From Saccharothrix espanaensis DSM 44229 (lineage in GTDB: Bacteria; Actinomycetota; Actinomycetes; Mycobacteriales; Pseudonocardiaceae): a stretch of 64,000 nt of DNA. Within the stretch, counting starts at the first letter, position 1. Each line of letters begins with the position of its first letter. The stretch covers positions 1-64,000 of the forward strand of contig NC_019673.1 of assembly GCF_000328705.1 (NCBI RefSeq), written 5' to 3'. The notes below the pieces were generated by a model. It was given only the letters and a program-made list of their open reading frames with translations, had not been told where the DNA came from and did no database searches. Position numbers and translations under genes: made by a program. This document shows, in pieces, positions 31,920 through 39,993 of the stretch.

Positions 31920-32201
31920 GTGGCGACCGACGAGGAGCCGATCCGCCGCGGGCACGTTCTCCAGTGGCACGCCGAGTCCGGTTGGGGCGTCGTCGGTTCG
32001 CCGGAATTCGACGGCGCGGTCTGGGTCCACTTCTCCGTCATCGACCCGACCGACCGGAACACCACCGGCGGGTACCGGGCGCTGCGCGTGGACGAGGCCG
32101 TCGACTTCACGGCCGAGCGCGCGGACCAGGACGGGTACCGCTGGCGGGCGACCTGGGCGCGGACCGCGGACCGTCATCGGCCTCGCGGCCGGCACGGCTA
32201 G
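31920..32201 (+). CDS. Divergent cold-shock-domain protein
   Basis: A 93-residue protein whose core reads as a single cold-shock (OB-fold) domain: RGHVLQWHAESGWGVVGSPE corresponds to RNP1 of CspA, with GFGF replaced by GWGV, and VWVHFSVI to RNP2. An extra loop (DPTDRNTTGGYRALRVDEAV) and a charged C-terminus follow. It probably binds single-stranded nucleic acid; the unusual RNP1 suggests a specialised relative rather than a housekeeping Csp. GTG start at 31920. The 364-bp gap after the tRNA-Leu terminator shows no other gene. Confidence 0.7.
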   Translation: MATDEEPIRRGHVLQWHAESGWGVVGSPEFDGAVWVHFSVIDPTDRNTTGGYRALRVDEAVDFTAERADQDGYRWRATWARTADRHRPRGRHG

Positions 32202-32842
32202 CGCCGACCACCACACGTTCACCGCAGAACACCGAGTCGTTCGACGATTGCCTGGGAACCGGGTCGACCACACTAATCAAGACCTGTGGGAATTTGTACT
32301 TTCCAGGTGTCGGTCGGTGGTCGGACGGGAACCGCGAATCTCCTGCGACGACGAACTCGCGGATGCTGCCTGGCCGATTCGCCGAATAGCCGTGGGAGCT
32401 GATCCTGCCCGCTTCCGGTGATGTGCGTCACCCTTCGTCCGGCCGCCTCCCGTGAACGCCGGCTTGGTCAGCGGGCCCAGTCAGTGGCGTGGTTGTCGGT
32501 GCTGCCCGACGGGGCCGATGGGGTGCCCGCTCCGCCGGGCGCACCGGTTTTCCCAGCGTGGCCGGGCCTGGCGAGGCCGGTCGGTCGGTTTCGGGCGATG
32601 AACGGTCGGTGCGACGGGGGTGTCTGTGGTGGCGCGCGTCACTTCCGTGGCCGGCGCGTGGGTGGGCCGAGCACGCTGAGCACCTTTTTGCGGAGTCGAG
32701 GGCTGCACATGTCACCCGGACGGCAGCATGGCCGGGCAGAACTCCCTCTTGGCGGTATCGACCGGTTACCGATGCGTCCCCGCCGCCGATCGCAGGGGGC
32801 CGCTGAGCTGGGGGGCGGCGCACTTGACGGGTGGTAGGTCTT
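32202..32842. other. 641-bp spacer without recognisable gene
   Basis: No reading frame here has actinobacterial codon-position GC bias together with a ribosome-binding site. The first third (about 32220-32400) is AT-richer than its surroundings and could hold promoters for the leader ORF at 32843 or be decayed sequence. Confidence 0.5.
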
Positions 32843-32908
32843 ATGCAGAGCACGAGTCGAAACGCGGCGGGGCCCACCGCCGTGGTTGCCGAGGAGGCCC
32901 TGGCGTGA
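32843..32908 (+). CDS. Putative 21-residue leader ORF coupled to the next gene
   Basis: ATG at 32843 opens a 21-codon frame ending VVAEEALA, whose TGA (32906-32908) overlaps the GTG start (32905) of the downstream gene as GTGA. The frame contains the GAGGAGG sequence that serves as ribosome-binding site for that downstream gene. Coupling by a short leader is plausible; expression is unproven. Confidence 0.35.
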   Translation: MQSTSRNAAGPTAVVAEEALA

Positions 32909-33522
32909 GCAGCACACCAGCACGGATCGCGGACACCGGCGACGCACGGGCGCTGTCGTCCATCGCGATCCCGGTTCCGGAACTGCCCGGCTCGGCGGAG
33001 GAACTGGCCGCCGCCGCGGCGGTGCGCCTCGGCTGGCACGGTGTGGTGCTCCCCGAGATGGTGCTGATGGGCCGCAAGGTCATCGTCGTCGCCGAGCTGC
33101 TCGCCGACGCGCACGCCGAGCGGGTCTGCCTGAGCGCCGGCCCCGAGTCCGACCGCACCACGGTGTCCACCTGGGTGTGGCCCGAGATGGACGGCCGGGT
33201 GCCACCGGCCGCCGTGCGGATCATCGGGGTGCTGGCGGTGGCCCGCCACTGGCGGACCGCGCTGGCCTCGGCGGTGCCCTTCGCCCGCTTCGGCAACGCC
33301 GCCGCGGTGCTGCCCTCCTCGGTCGCGTTCACCCACGACTACCTGGCGAACTGCCTGCCCCGGGTCCGCCGCTACGGCGTCTCGGTGCTGCTGGCCGACG
33401 AGCAGTGCGAGCTGTCCACGGACGTCTCCGGGCGCAACGAGACCGTGCCGGTCGAAGACACCGCGACCACCCGTTGGGTGAACGAACTGGTCTACGAGCA
33501 GCTGCTGACCGCCGCTTCCTGA
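32905..33522 (+). CDS. Hypothetical protein
   Basis: A 205-residue protein that I do not recognise. It is soluble, with no signal peptide or transmembrane helix. Visible features are an N-terminal AIPVPELPGSAEELAAAAA, a central WVWPEMDGRVPPAAVRIIGV, and a C-terminal half with RRYGVSVLLADEQCEL and TTRWVNELVYEQLL. Codon-position GC bias is strong, supporting a real gene. GTG 32905 is preceded by GAGGAGG at good spacing and overlaps the leader ORF. The next gene begins 15 bp downstream on the same strand, so they may form an operon. Confidence 0.65.
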   Translation: MSSTPARIADTGDARALSSIAIPVPELPGSAEELAAAAAVRLGWHGVVLPEMVLMGRKVIVVAELLADAHAERVCLSAGPESDRTTVSTWVWPEMDGRVPPAAVRIIGVLAVARHWRTALASAVPFARFGNAAAVLPSSVAFTHDYLANCLPRVRRYGVSVLLADEQCELSTDVSGRNETVPVEDTATTRWVNELVYEQLLTAAS

Positions 33523-33537
33523 TCTACCGTCGAGCCC

Positions 33538-34188
33538 ATGCGTCTGGTGATCGCGGGTGGGCACGGCAAGATCGCACTGCTGACGACCGGGCTGCTCGCC
33601 CGGCGAGGTGATCAGGTGGTTTCGCTGGTGCGCAACCCCTCGCACTTCGGCGACGTGCGCGCGGCCGGCGGTGAGCCGGTGCTGTGCGACCTCGAATCGA
33701 CCACGGCGGAGGAACTCGCCGCGGTGCTGGGCGGCGCGGATGCCGCGCTGTTCGCGGCCGGCGCGGGCCCCGGCAGCGGCGTGGCCCGCAAGGACACCGT
33801 CGACCGGGGCGCGGCGCAGCAGTTCGCGGTGTCCGCCCTGGCCGCCGAGGTGCCCCGGTTCGTGCAGATCAGCACGACCGGCATCGGCCGGGTGACCGGC
33901 GACGAGGTGTTCGACGCCTACCTGCGGGCCAAGGGCGCGGCCGAGGACGGGCTGCGCGAACTGGCCCTGGCGTGGACGATCCTGCGGCCCGGCCGGCTGA
34001 CCGACGACCCGGGCACCGGGCTGGTCGAGGTGTCCGAGGAGCCGTTGCGCGGGTCGGTGCCGCGCGCGGACGTGGCGGCGGTGGTCGCGGAGCTGCTGCG
34101 CCGGCCGGACACCGCCGGGCGCACCTACGAGCTGGTCTCCGGGTCGACGCCGGTCGCCGACGCCTTCCCGAGCACCCGGTCCAGGTAG
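33538..34188 (+). CDS. NAD(P)-binding atypical SDR (NmrA/YwnB-like)
   Basis: A 216-residue Rossmann-fold protein related to NAD(P)H-binding atypical short-chain dehydrogenases. It has the dinucleotide motif RLVIAGGHGKIALLTTGLLARRG at the N-terminus, a second-strand VSLVRNP, VQISTTGIGR and WTILRPGRLTDDPGTG. The catalytic Tyr-x-x-x-Lys is reduced to YLRAKGAAED. The substrate is unknown; such proteins act as reductases or redox sensors. Its last 64 bp overlap the 3' end of the convergent lactone oxidase gene. Confidence 0.8.
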   Translation: MRLVIAGGHGKIALLTTGLLARRGDQVVSLVRNPSHFGDVRAAGGEPVLCDLESTTAEELAAVLGGADAALFAAGAGPGSGVARKDTVDRGAAQQFAVSALAAEVPRFVQISTTGIGRVTGDEVFDAYLRAKGAAEDGLRELALAWTILRPGRLTDDPGTGLVEVSEEPLRGSVPRADVAAVVAELLRRPDTAGRTYELVSGSTPVADAFPSTRSR

Positions 34189-35441
34189 TCGTTGGCGAAC
34201 TTGCCGGTCGGGTCCAGCTCGGCGCGCAGGGCCCGGAAGTCGGCGAAGCGCGGGTAGGCCGGGGCCAGGTCGGCGGCGGTGCGGGTGTGCAGCTTGCCCC
34301 AGTGCGGCCGGCCGCCGACGGCGGTGGCGATCTTCTCGAACGCGTCGAAGTACTGCCGGTAGGGCATCCCGAGGTACTGGTGCACGGCGATGTACGCGCT
34401 GTCGCGGCCGTTCGCGGTGGAGAGCCAGATGTCGTCGCCCTGCGCGACCCGCACCTCGACCGGCACGATCACGCCGTGGTCCAGCTTGGCGACCGCCTTG
34501 CGCAGCTCGGTGAGCACGCCGTGCAGCTCCTCGCGCGGGATCGCGTACTCGGACTCCACGAACCGCACCCGGCGCGGGGTGACGAACACGCGGTGCGAGT
34601 CGTCGCGGTAGACCCGTTCGGAGATCAGCTTGCCGCACAACCGGTTCAGGCCCCGGGTGGTGGTCGGGAAGGTCTTGGCGACCCGGCACACCAGGCCGAA
34701 CGCGCCGTTCTCCAGCACCTCGTACTCGTAGAACCGGCGGAGCTTCGACAGCGGGGCGGCGGGCTCGTCCACCCGGTTGTTGCGCTTGACGATCACGTCG
34801 TCGCTGTGCGGGAACCAGTGGAACTCGACGTGGTCCTCCACCGAGGTCAGGTGGTCGAACTCGGCCAGGACCGCGTCGAGCCGGCCGGGCGTCTCGCGGG
34901 CGTGCAGCACGAACGCGGGCACGCAGCGCAGGGTGATCGTGCTGATCACGCCGAGCGCGCCGAGGCCGACGCGGGCGGCGGCGAACAGGTCGGGGCGCTC
35001 GGTGGCCGAGCAGCGAACCTGCTCGCCGTTCGCCAGGACCAGTTGCAGCGCGGTGATCTGGGTGGCCAGGCCGCCGAGCTTCGCGCCGGTGCCGTGGGTG
35101 CCGGTGGCGGTGGCACCGGCGATGGTCTGCGCGTCGATGTCACCGAGGTTGGGCAGGGCCAGGCCGAGGGTGTCCAGCAGGGCGTTGAGCTGCCGGAGCG
35201 TGGTGCCGGCGCGGACCGTCACCAGGGTGCCGGTGACCTCGGTGACGCCGGTCCAGCGGTCCAGGTCGAGCGCGGTTCCGGGGGCGACGGCGATGCCGGT
35301 GAACGAGTGGCCGCTGCCGCGCGGGCGCAGGTGCGAGGCCGCCGCGACGGCGTCGGCGATCTCGTCCGCGCTCGCCGGGTGCTCCACCCGGTGCGGGGAC
35401 GCGGTCGCCGTGCGGGCCCAGTTGGTCCACGGCGTACCCAT
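34125..35441 (-). CDS. D-arabinono-1,4-lactone oxidase family FAD oxidoreductase
   Basis: Aldonolactone/alditol oxidase of the VAO flavoprotein family. The 438 residues have the FAD-binding PP-loop with the conserved LRPRGSGHSFTGIA (the His in GSGHS is the flavin-linking position in relatives), the second FAD-binding stretch GATATGTHGTGAKLG (about 123-137) and a C-terminal ALO domain ending in GGRPHWGKLHTR, the substrate-site motif. ATG 35441 was chosen at the motif MGTPWTNWARTA shared by the family. It is divergent from the amino-acid deaminase/aldolase across a 70-bp spacer with a palindromic operator candidate. The sugar substrate is not determined. Confidence 0.9.
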   Translation of the reverse strand: MGTPWTNWARTATASPHRVEHPASADEIADAVAAASHLRPRGSGHSFTGIAVAPGTALDLDRWTGVTEVTGTLVTVRAGTTLRQLNALLDTLGLALPNLGDIDAQTIAGATATGTHGTGAKLGGLATQITALQLVLANGEQVRCSATERPDLFAAARVGLGALGVISTITLRCVPAFVLHARETPGRLDAVLAEFDHLTSVEDHVEFHWFPHSDDVIVKRNNRVDEPAAPLSKLRRFYEYEVLENGAFGLVCRVAKTFPTTTRGLNRLCGKLISERVYRDDSHRVFVTPRRVRFVESEYAIPREELHGVLTELRKAVAKLDHGVIVPVEVRVAQGDDIWLSTANGRDSAYIAVHQYLGMPYRQYFDAFEKIATAVGGRPHWGKLHTRTAADLAPAYPRFADFRALRAELDPTGKFANDYLDRVLGKASATGVDPETSS

Positions 35442-35474
35442 GACACCTCCGGTGTGAGCTGGTCCACGAACCGT

Positions 35475-35497
35475 AGGTGAAAGGAATTCACCTTTCA
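35475..35497. promoter_or_regulatory. Nested palindromes in divergent promoter
   Basis: AGGTGAA (35475-35481) and TTCACCT (35487-35493) are a perfect 7-bp inverted repeat. Overlapping it, TGAAAGG (35478-35484) and CCTTTCA (35491-35497) form a second. The pair lies between the lactone oxidase and aldolase starts and is a likely repressor site. Confidence 0.5.
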
Positions 35498-35511
35498 AGT
35501 ACCGTAGGCCC

Positions 35512-36699
35512 ATGCAACCCCGTAGCCGCCTCGACGGCGCGACGAAGGCGCTCGACCCTCCGTTCGCGGTCGTCGACCTGGGCGCGTTCGACCACAACGC
35601 GGCCGAGCTGGTCCGCCGGTCCGGCGGCAAGCCGGTGCGGGTGGCCAGCAAGTCGGTCCGGGTCCGCTGGTTGCTCGAACGAGTGCTCGACCGGCCGGGT
35701 TACGCCGGGGTGATGTGCTACTCACTGCCGGAGGCGCTGTGGCTGTCGTCGCTGGACGTCTCCGAAGACCTCCTGGTCGCGTACCCGACCGTGGACCACG
35801 GCGCGCTGCGCGAACTCGCGCGGGACGAGAAGGCCCGCCGGCGGATCACCATCATGGTCGACTCGACCGCCCACCTCGACCTGGTCACCGCCGCGCTCGG
35901 CTCCGCCCACCCGGAGGTCCGGGTGTGCCTGGAGCTCGACGTGTCGTGGCGGCCGGTGCCCGGCCTGCACGTCGGGCCGCGCCGCTCGCCGGTGCACAGC
36001 GCGCGCGACGCCGGGTCGCTGGCCGGGCGGATCGCCGAGCGGCCGGGGTTCCGGCTGGTGGGCGTGATGGCGTACGAGGGGCAGATCGCCGGGCTCGGCG
36101 ACACCCCGCCCGGCCGGCCGCTGCGCGGGCTCGCCGTGCGGTGGATGCAGAAGCGGTCGGCGGCCGAGCTGGTCGACCGGCGCGGCGCGGCCGTGGCGGC
36201 GGTGCGCCGGGTGGCGGAGCTGGAGTTCGTCAACGGCGGCGGCACCGGGAGCCTGGAGGTGACCGGGGCCGACGAGTCGGTGACCGAACTGGCCGCCGGG
36301 TCCGGGCTGATCGGGCCGACCCTGTTCGACGGGTACCGGGGTTTCCGGCCGGAGCCCGCCGCGCTGTTCGCGCTGCCCGTCGTGCGCAGGCCGAAGAAGC
36401 ACGTGGCCACCCTGTTCTCCGGCGGGTACCCCGCCTCCGGCACGGCCACCCCCGACCGCCTCCCGACGCCGCACCTGCCGCCGGGGTTGACGTTGCTGCC
36501 GCTGGAAGGCGCGGGCGAGGTGCAGACGCCGGTCGTCGGCCGGGCCGCCGACTCGCTGGTCCTCGGCGACCGGGTGTGGCTGCGGCACGCGAAGGCCGGC
36601 GAGCTGGCCGAGCGGTTCACGCACTACCACGTCGTGGACGGGGACGTGGTGGCGCGGACCGTGCCCACGTACCGGGGCGAAGGGCAGTGCTTCGGCTGA
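35512..36699 (+). CDS. PLP-dependent amino acid deaminase/aldolase (alanine racemase N-domain fold)
   Basis: Fold-type III PLP enzyme resembling D-threonine aldolase/D-serine dehydratase. The 395 residues begin with FAVVDLGAFDHNAAELVRR and the Schiff-base lysine in RVASKSVRVRW (about residue 47), then a TIM-barrel region with CLELDVSWRP, GVMAYEGQI and EFVNGGGTGSLEVTG (phosphate-binding glycine cluster). The C-terminal beta-domain contains LGDRVWLRHAKAGELAERF, whose His aligns with the metal or substrate site. Partnership with a divergent sugar-lactone oxidase is typical in actinobacteria. The substrate is unknown. Confidence 0.88.
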   Translation: MQPRSRLDGATKALDPPFAVVDLGAFDHNAAELVRRSGGKPVRVASKSVRVRWLLERVLDRPGYAGVMCYSLPEALWLSSLDVSEDLLVAYPTVDHGALRELARDEKARRRITIMVDSTAHLDLVTAALGSAHPEVRVCLELDVSWRPVPGLHVGPRRSPVHSARDAGSLAGRIAERPGFRLVGVMAYEGQIAGLGDTPPGRPLRGLAVRWMQKRSAAELVDRRGAAVAAVRRVAELEFVNGGGTGSLEVTGADESVTELAAGSGLIGPTLFDGYRGFRPEPAALFALPVVRRPKKHVATLFSGGYPASGTATPDRLPTPHLPPGLTLLPLEGAGEVQTPVVGRAADSLVLGDRVWLRHAKAGELAERFTHYHVVDGDVVARTVPTYRGEGQCFG

Positions 36700-36713
36700 C
36701 CCGGGCCGGCCGC

Positions 36714-36785
36714 TCGGGTCAGCCGGGCCGGTCGGGTCAGCCGGGCCGGTCGAGTCAGTCGGGCCGGTCGGGTCAGTCGGGCAGG
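36714..36785. repeat. 18-bp tandem repeat, about four copies
   Basis: Units of TCGGGTCAGCCGGGCCGG, with point variants (AGTC for GGTC, AGT for AGC), run from just after the aldolase stop into the last codons of the convergent tetR gene. Confidence 0.8.
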
Positions 36786-37387
36786 CGGGTCGAGAGGTAG
36801 CCGCGGACCAGGGCCTTGGCCTCGTCCAGGATGCGCTGGTCACCGGCCTGGTCGCGGCGGAAGGCCAGGTTCAGCACCCCGTCCGCCGCCTCGACCGCGA
36901 TCGAGATCGGCAGTTGCAGCTCGGCCAGCGGGATGTCGAACTTGGTCGAGATCATCTCGGCGATCCGGTCGGAGATGACGGTGTTGTTGTCCCGCCGGTC
37001 GTCCAGCAGGCGCAGGTCGACCACGTCGCCGAAGTGCAGCTTGCTGAACGCGGGGACCTCGCGGTGCATCGAGACGTAGACGTCGAAGATCGAGTCGACG
37101 GCGTCCCACCAGTGCTCCAGCGTGGTCGAGGTGAAGCGGGCGTCCACGGCCTGGACGAACTTCTCCAGGTTGCGCAGGGTCAGCGCCTGCACGACGGCCC
37201 GCTTGTCGGGGAAGAACTGGTAGAGCGAGCCGACGGCGACCCCGGCCCGTTCCGCGATCAGTGTCGTTGTCACGCCGTCGTAGCCGACCTCCTCGATGAG
37301 CGAGGCACAGGCTTCGAGCATCCGCTCGACGCGCTTGGCGCTGCGCTGCTGCACCGGTTGCCGGCGCAGTGGGGTCGAACTCGTCAC
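36773..37387 (-). CDS. TetR family transcriptional regulator
   Basis: A 204-residue repressor-type regulator. The N-terminal helix-turn-helix (about residues 15-62) reads RSAKRVERMLEACASLIEEVGYDG, then TTTLIAERAGVAVGSLYQFFPDKRAVV, a textbook TetR recognition module. The C-terminal ligand domain includes HWWDAVDSIFDVYVSMHREVPAF. It is divergent from the beta-glucosidase-MFS-SDR operon across a 120-bp spacer, so control of that operon is likely. Its last codons lie in the 18-bp repeat. Confidence 0.92.
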   Translation of the reverse strand: MTSSTPLRRQPVQQRSAKRVERMLEACASLIEEVGYDGVTTTLIAERAGVAVGSLYQFFPDKRAVVQALTLRNLEKFVQAVDARFTSTTLEHWWDAVDSIFDVYVSMHREVPAFSKLHFGDVVDLRLLDDRRDNNTVISDRIAEMISTKFDIPLAELQLPISIAVEAADGVLNLAFRRDQAGDQRILDEAKALVRGYLSTRLPD

Positions 37388-37507
37388 GGCGACTCCTGGT
37401 CGGTGGTGTGCGGGGTTCCATAGTGCCCGTTCGTCGGCATCCGCACTTCCAGTTGGGGCGCAACACGCCTACGATCCGAATCAATTTCATGTTTGGGAGG
37501 CGGCACC

Positions 37508-38725
37508 GTGACCTTGCCCGACGGTTTCCTCTGGGGTGTCTCGACATCCGCGTTCCAGATCGAGGGCGCGCTGCGCGAGGACGGCCGGGTGCCGTCGGTC
37601 TGGGACGCGTTCCCCGTTCCGGGCGGCGACACCGGGGCGGTCGCCTGCGACCACTACCACCGCCACCCCGAGGACGTCGCCCTGCTGCGCGAACTCGGCG
37701 TCGGCGCCTACCGGTTCTCGGTGGCCTGGCCCCGGATGGCCGACCTCGGGTTCTACGACCGCCTCGTGGACTCCTTGCTGGCAGCCGGGATCGCACCGGT
37801 CGCGACGCTGTACCACTGGGATACCCCGCTCGCGGTCGAGGAAACCGGCGGCTGGCTCAACCGCGACACCGCCCACCGGTTCGCCGAGTACGCGGCGGTC
37901 GTCGGCGACCTGCTGGCGGACCGCGTCGCGATGTGGATCCCGATCAACGAACCCGCGATGGTCACCCTCCAGGGCTACGCCGTCGGCGAGCACGCACCGG
38001 GCAAGACCCTGCTCTACGACGCGCTGCCGGTCGCCCACCACCTCAACTTCGCGCACGGCCTGGCGGTCCGCGCGCTGCGGGCCGCCGGCGCGCGGGCCGT
38101 CGGCACCGCCAACAACCACACGCCCGCCTGGCCCGCCGGACCGGACGACGTCGAAGCCGCCGCCGCCTATTCGGCACTGCACAACTGGCTGTTCGCCGAC
38201 CCGTTGCTCACCGGCAACTACCCGGCGGAGCTGGCCGACCGCTTGCCGCTGCTGGACGGCGATCCGGCGATCACCGCCGAGCCGCTGGACTTCTACGGCG
38301 TCAACTACTACAACCCGACCCGGCTGCGCGCGCCGGGCGAGGGCAACCCGCTGCCGTTCGAGCTGGTGGACATCGACGAGTACCCCCGGACCGACTTCGG
38401 CTGGCCGGTCGTGCCGGCCGGGCTGGGCGAGGTGATCGCCGAGCTGCGCGACCGGTACCCGAACCTGCCGCCGGTCTACGTGACCGAGAGCGGGTGCAGC
38501 TACGCCGAGGTGGACGACCAGGACCGGATCTCCTACCTGGACGGCCACATCGCCGCCGCCGAGGGGGCCGGCGCGCGCGGGTTCTTCACCTGGTCCCTGA
38601 TGGACAACTTCGAGTGGGACGCCGGCTACTCGCAGCGCTTCGGCCTGGTCCACGTCGACTACGGGACGCAGAAGCGCACGCCCCGCTCGTCGTTCGCCTG
38701 GTACCGCGACCGGATCCGTCGATGA
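37508..38725 (+). CDS. Family GH1 beta-glucosidase, compact form
   Basis: Hydrolyses beta-glucosides or related glycosides with retention. The 405 residues start LPDGFLWGVSTSAFQIEGA, the GH1 N-terminal signature. The acid/base Glu148 is in PINEPAM and the nucleophile Glu327 in YVTESGCSY. It is about 40-60 residues shorter than usual: the loop after RFSVAWPRM is trimmed straight into LGFYDRLVDSLLAAG. GTG 37508 has GGGAGG 8 bp upstream. Its stop overlaps the MFS start (ATGA), indicating import and hydrolysis of one glycoside. There is no signal peptide, so the enzyme is cytoplasmic. Confidence 0.93.
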   Translation: MTLPDGFLWGVSTSAFQIEGALREDGRVPSVWDAFPVPGGDTGAVACDHYHRHPEDVALLRELGVGAYRFSVAWPRMADLGFYDRLVDSLLAAGIAPVATLYHWDTPLAVEETGGWLNRDTAHRFAEYAAVVGDLLADRVAMWIPINEPAMVTLQGYAVGEHAPGKTLLYDALPVAHHLNFAHGLAVRALRAAGARAVGTANNHTPAWPAGPDDVEAAAAYSALHNWLFADPLLTGNYPAELADRLPLLDGDPAITAEPLDFYGVNYYNPTRLRAPGEGNPLPFELVDIDEYPRTDFGWPVVPAGLGEVIAELRDRYPNLPPVYVTESGCSYAEVDDQDRISYLDGHIAAAEGAGARGFFTWSLMDNFEWDAGYSQRFGLVHVDYGTQKRTPRSSFAWYRDRIRR

Positions 38726-39978
38726 CCGCCCGCGACGCCACACCCGGCTCGGACACCGACCCGGACACCGACCCGCTCGGCGAACCGGTCGTCCCGGTCC
38801 GCCGGTCGTGGATGGCGCTGCTGTTCCTGGCCAACCTCGGGCTGTGGCTGGGCATCTACGCGCCCATCCAGGTGCTGCTGCCCCAGCAGGCCGAACTGCT
38901 CGCCGGCACCTCCAAGGAGGCGGTGTTCGGGCTGGTCACGGGGGCCGGCGCGCTGGTCGCGCTGGTGGTGAACCCGCTGGTCGGGCTGTCCTCGGACCGC
39001 ACCACCGCGCGGTTCGGCCGGCGGCACCCGTGGACGCTGGGCGGCGCGCTGGTCGGCGCGCTCGGCCTGGCCGTGCTGTCCACCGCGTCGTCGGTGCCCG
39101 TCCTGGTGGTCGGCTGGTGCCTGGTGCAGGCCGGGCTGAACGGGATGCTCGCCGCGCTGACCTCCGCCGTGCCCGACCGGGTGCCGGTGCGGCAGCGGGC
39201 CAGGGTCGGCGGCCTGGTCGGCATCAGCCAGATGCTCGGCACGGTGCTCGGCGCGATCGTGGTGACCGTGCTGGTCAGCGGCCTGACCTCGGGCTACCTG
39301 GCGTGCGCGGCGGTCGTCGTGCTCGGCGCGCTGGTGTTCGTGCTGCGCACGCCCGACGCGCGGCTGACCGCCCGGCCGGTGCTGCGGTGGCGCGAGCTGT
39401 GGGTGTCGCCGCGCCGGCACCCGGACTTCGCCTGGGCCTGGGGCTGCCACTTCATGATCAACCTCGGCAACGCGTTCGGCACCCTCTACCTGCTCTACTT
39501 CCTCGGCGACGAGGTGCACCACCCGTCGCCCGAGGACGGCCTGCTGGTGCTGATGCTGCTCTACGGCGTGGCGCTGGCCGGCGGCGCGTTCTGGTTCGGG
39601 GCCTGGTCGGACCGCAACGGGCGGCGCAGGCCGTTCGTCCTGGCCGCCGCCGGCGTGATGGCGGTGGCCGCACTGCTGCTCGCGGTGTGGCCGACGTGGG
39701 TGGCCGCGCTCATCGCCGCCCCGCTGCTGGGCGTCGGGTTCGGCGGGTACTGGGCGGTGGCGCTCGCGCTGCTCACCCAGGTGCTGCCCGCCGCGTCCGA
39801 CCGGGCCAAGGACCTGGGCGTGGTGAACATCGCCAACTCGCTGCCGCAGGTCGTCGCGCCGCTGCTGACATCGTTCGTGCTGGCCGGGTTGGGCGGGTAC
39901 CGGGGGCTGTTCCTGGTGTCCGCGCTGGCCACGCTGTGTGCGGCCGGACTCGTCGTGCGGGTCCGGTCGGTCGCCTAG
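38722..39978 (+). CDS. MFS transporter, probable glycoside or sugar permease
   Basis: A 418-residue major facilitator with twelve predicted helices. Family features include the loop 2-3 motif GLSSDRTTARFGRRHPW (GxxxDRxxxRxGRR type) and its second-half counterpart GAWSDRNGRRRPF. It resembles the sugar/glycoside-permease (GPH-like) and SLC45-like MFS group. Coupling to the GH1 gene by a 4-bp overlap suggests uptake of the glycoside that enzyme cleaves; this is inference. The N-terminal 30 residues are Asp/Thr/Pro-rich and cytoplasmic. Confidence 0.9.
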   Translation: MTARDATPGSDTDPDTDPLGEPVVPVRRSWMALLFLANLGLWLGIYAPIQVLLPQQAELLAGTSKEAVFGLVTGAGALVALVVNPLVGLSSDRTTARFGRRHPWTLGGALVGALGLAVLSTASSVPVLVVGWCLVQAGLNGMLAALTSAVPDRVPVRQRARVGGLVGISQMLGTVLGAIVVTVLVSGLTSGYLACAAVVVLGALVFVLRTPDARLTARPVLRWRELWVSPRRHPDFAWAWGCHFMINLGNAFGTLYLLYFLGDEVHHPSPEDGLLVLMLLYGVALAGGAFWFGAWSDRNGRRRPFVLAAAGVMAVAALLLAVWPTWVAALIAAPLLGVGFGGYWAVALALLTQVLPAASDRAKDLGVVNIANSLPQVVAPLLTSFVLAGLGGYRGLFLVSALATLCAAGLVVRVRSVA

Positions 39979-39993
39979 GAGAAGAGGGTTCCC

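Noticed and set aside
32418..32837. Open frames in the 32.2-32.8 kb spacer
   Set aside because: Translations are low-complexity without family resemblance or consistent third-position GC.
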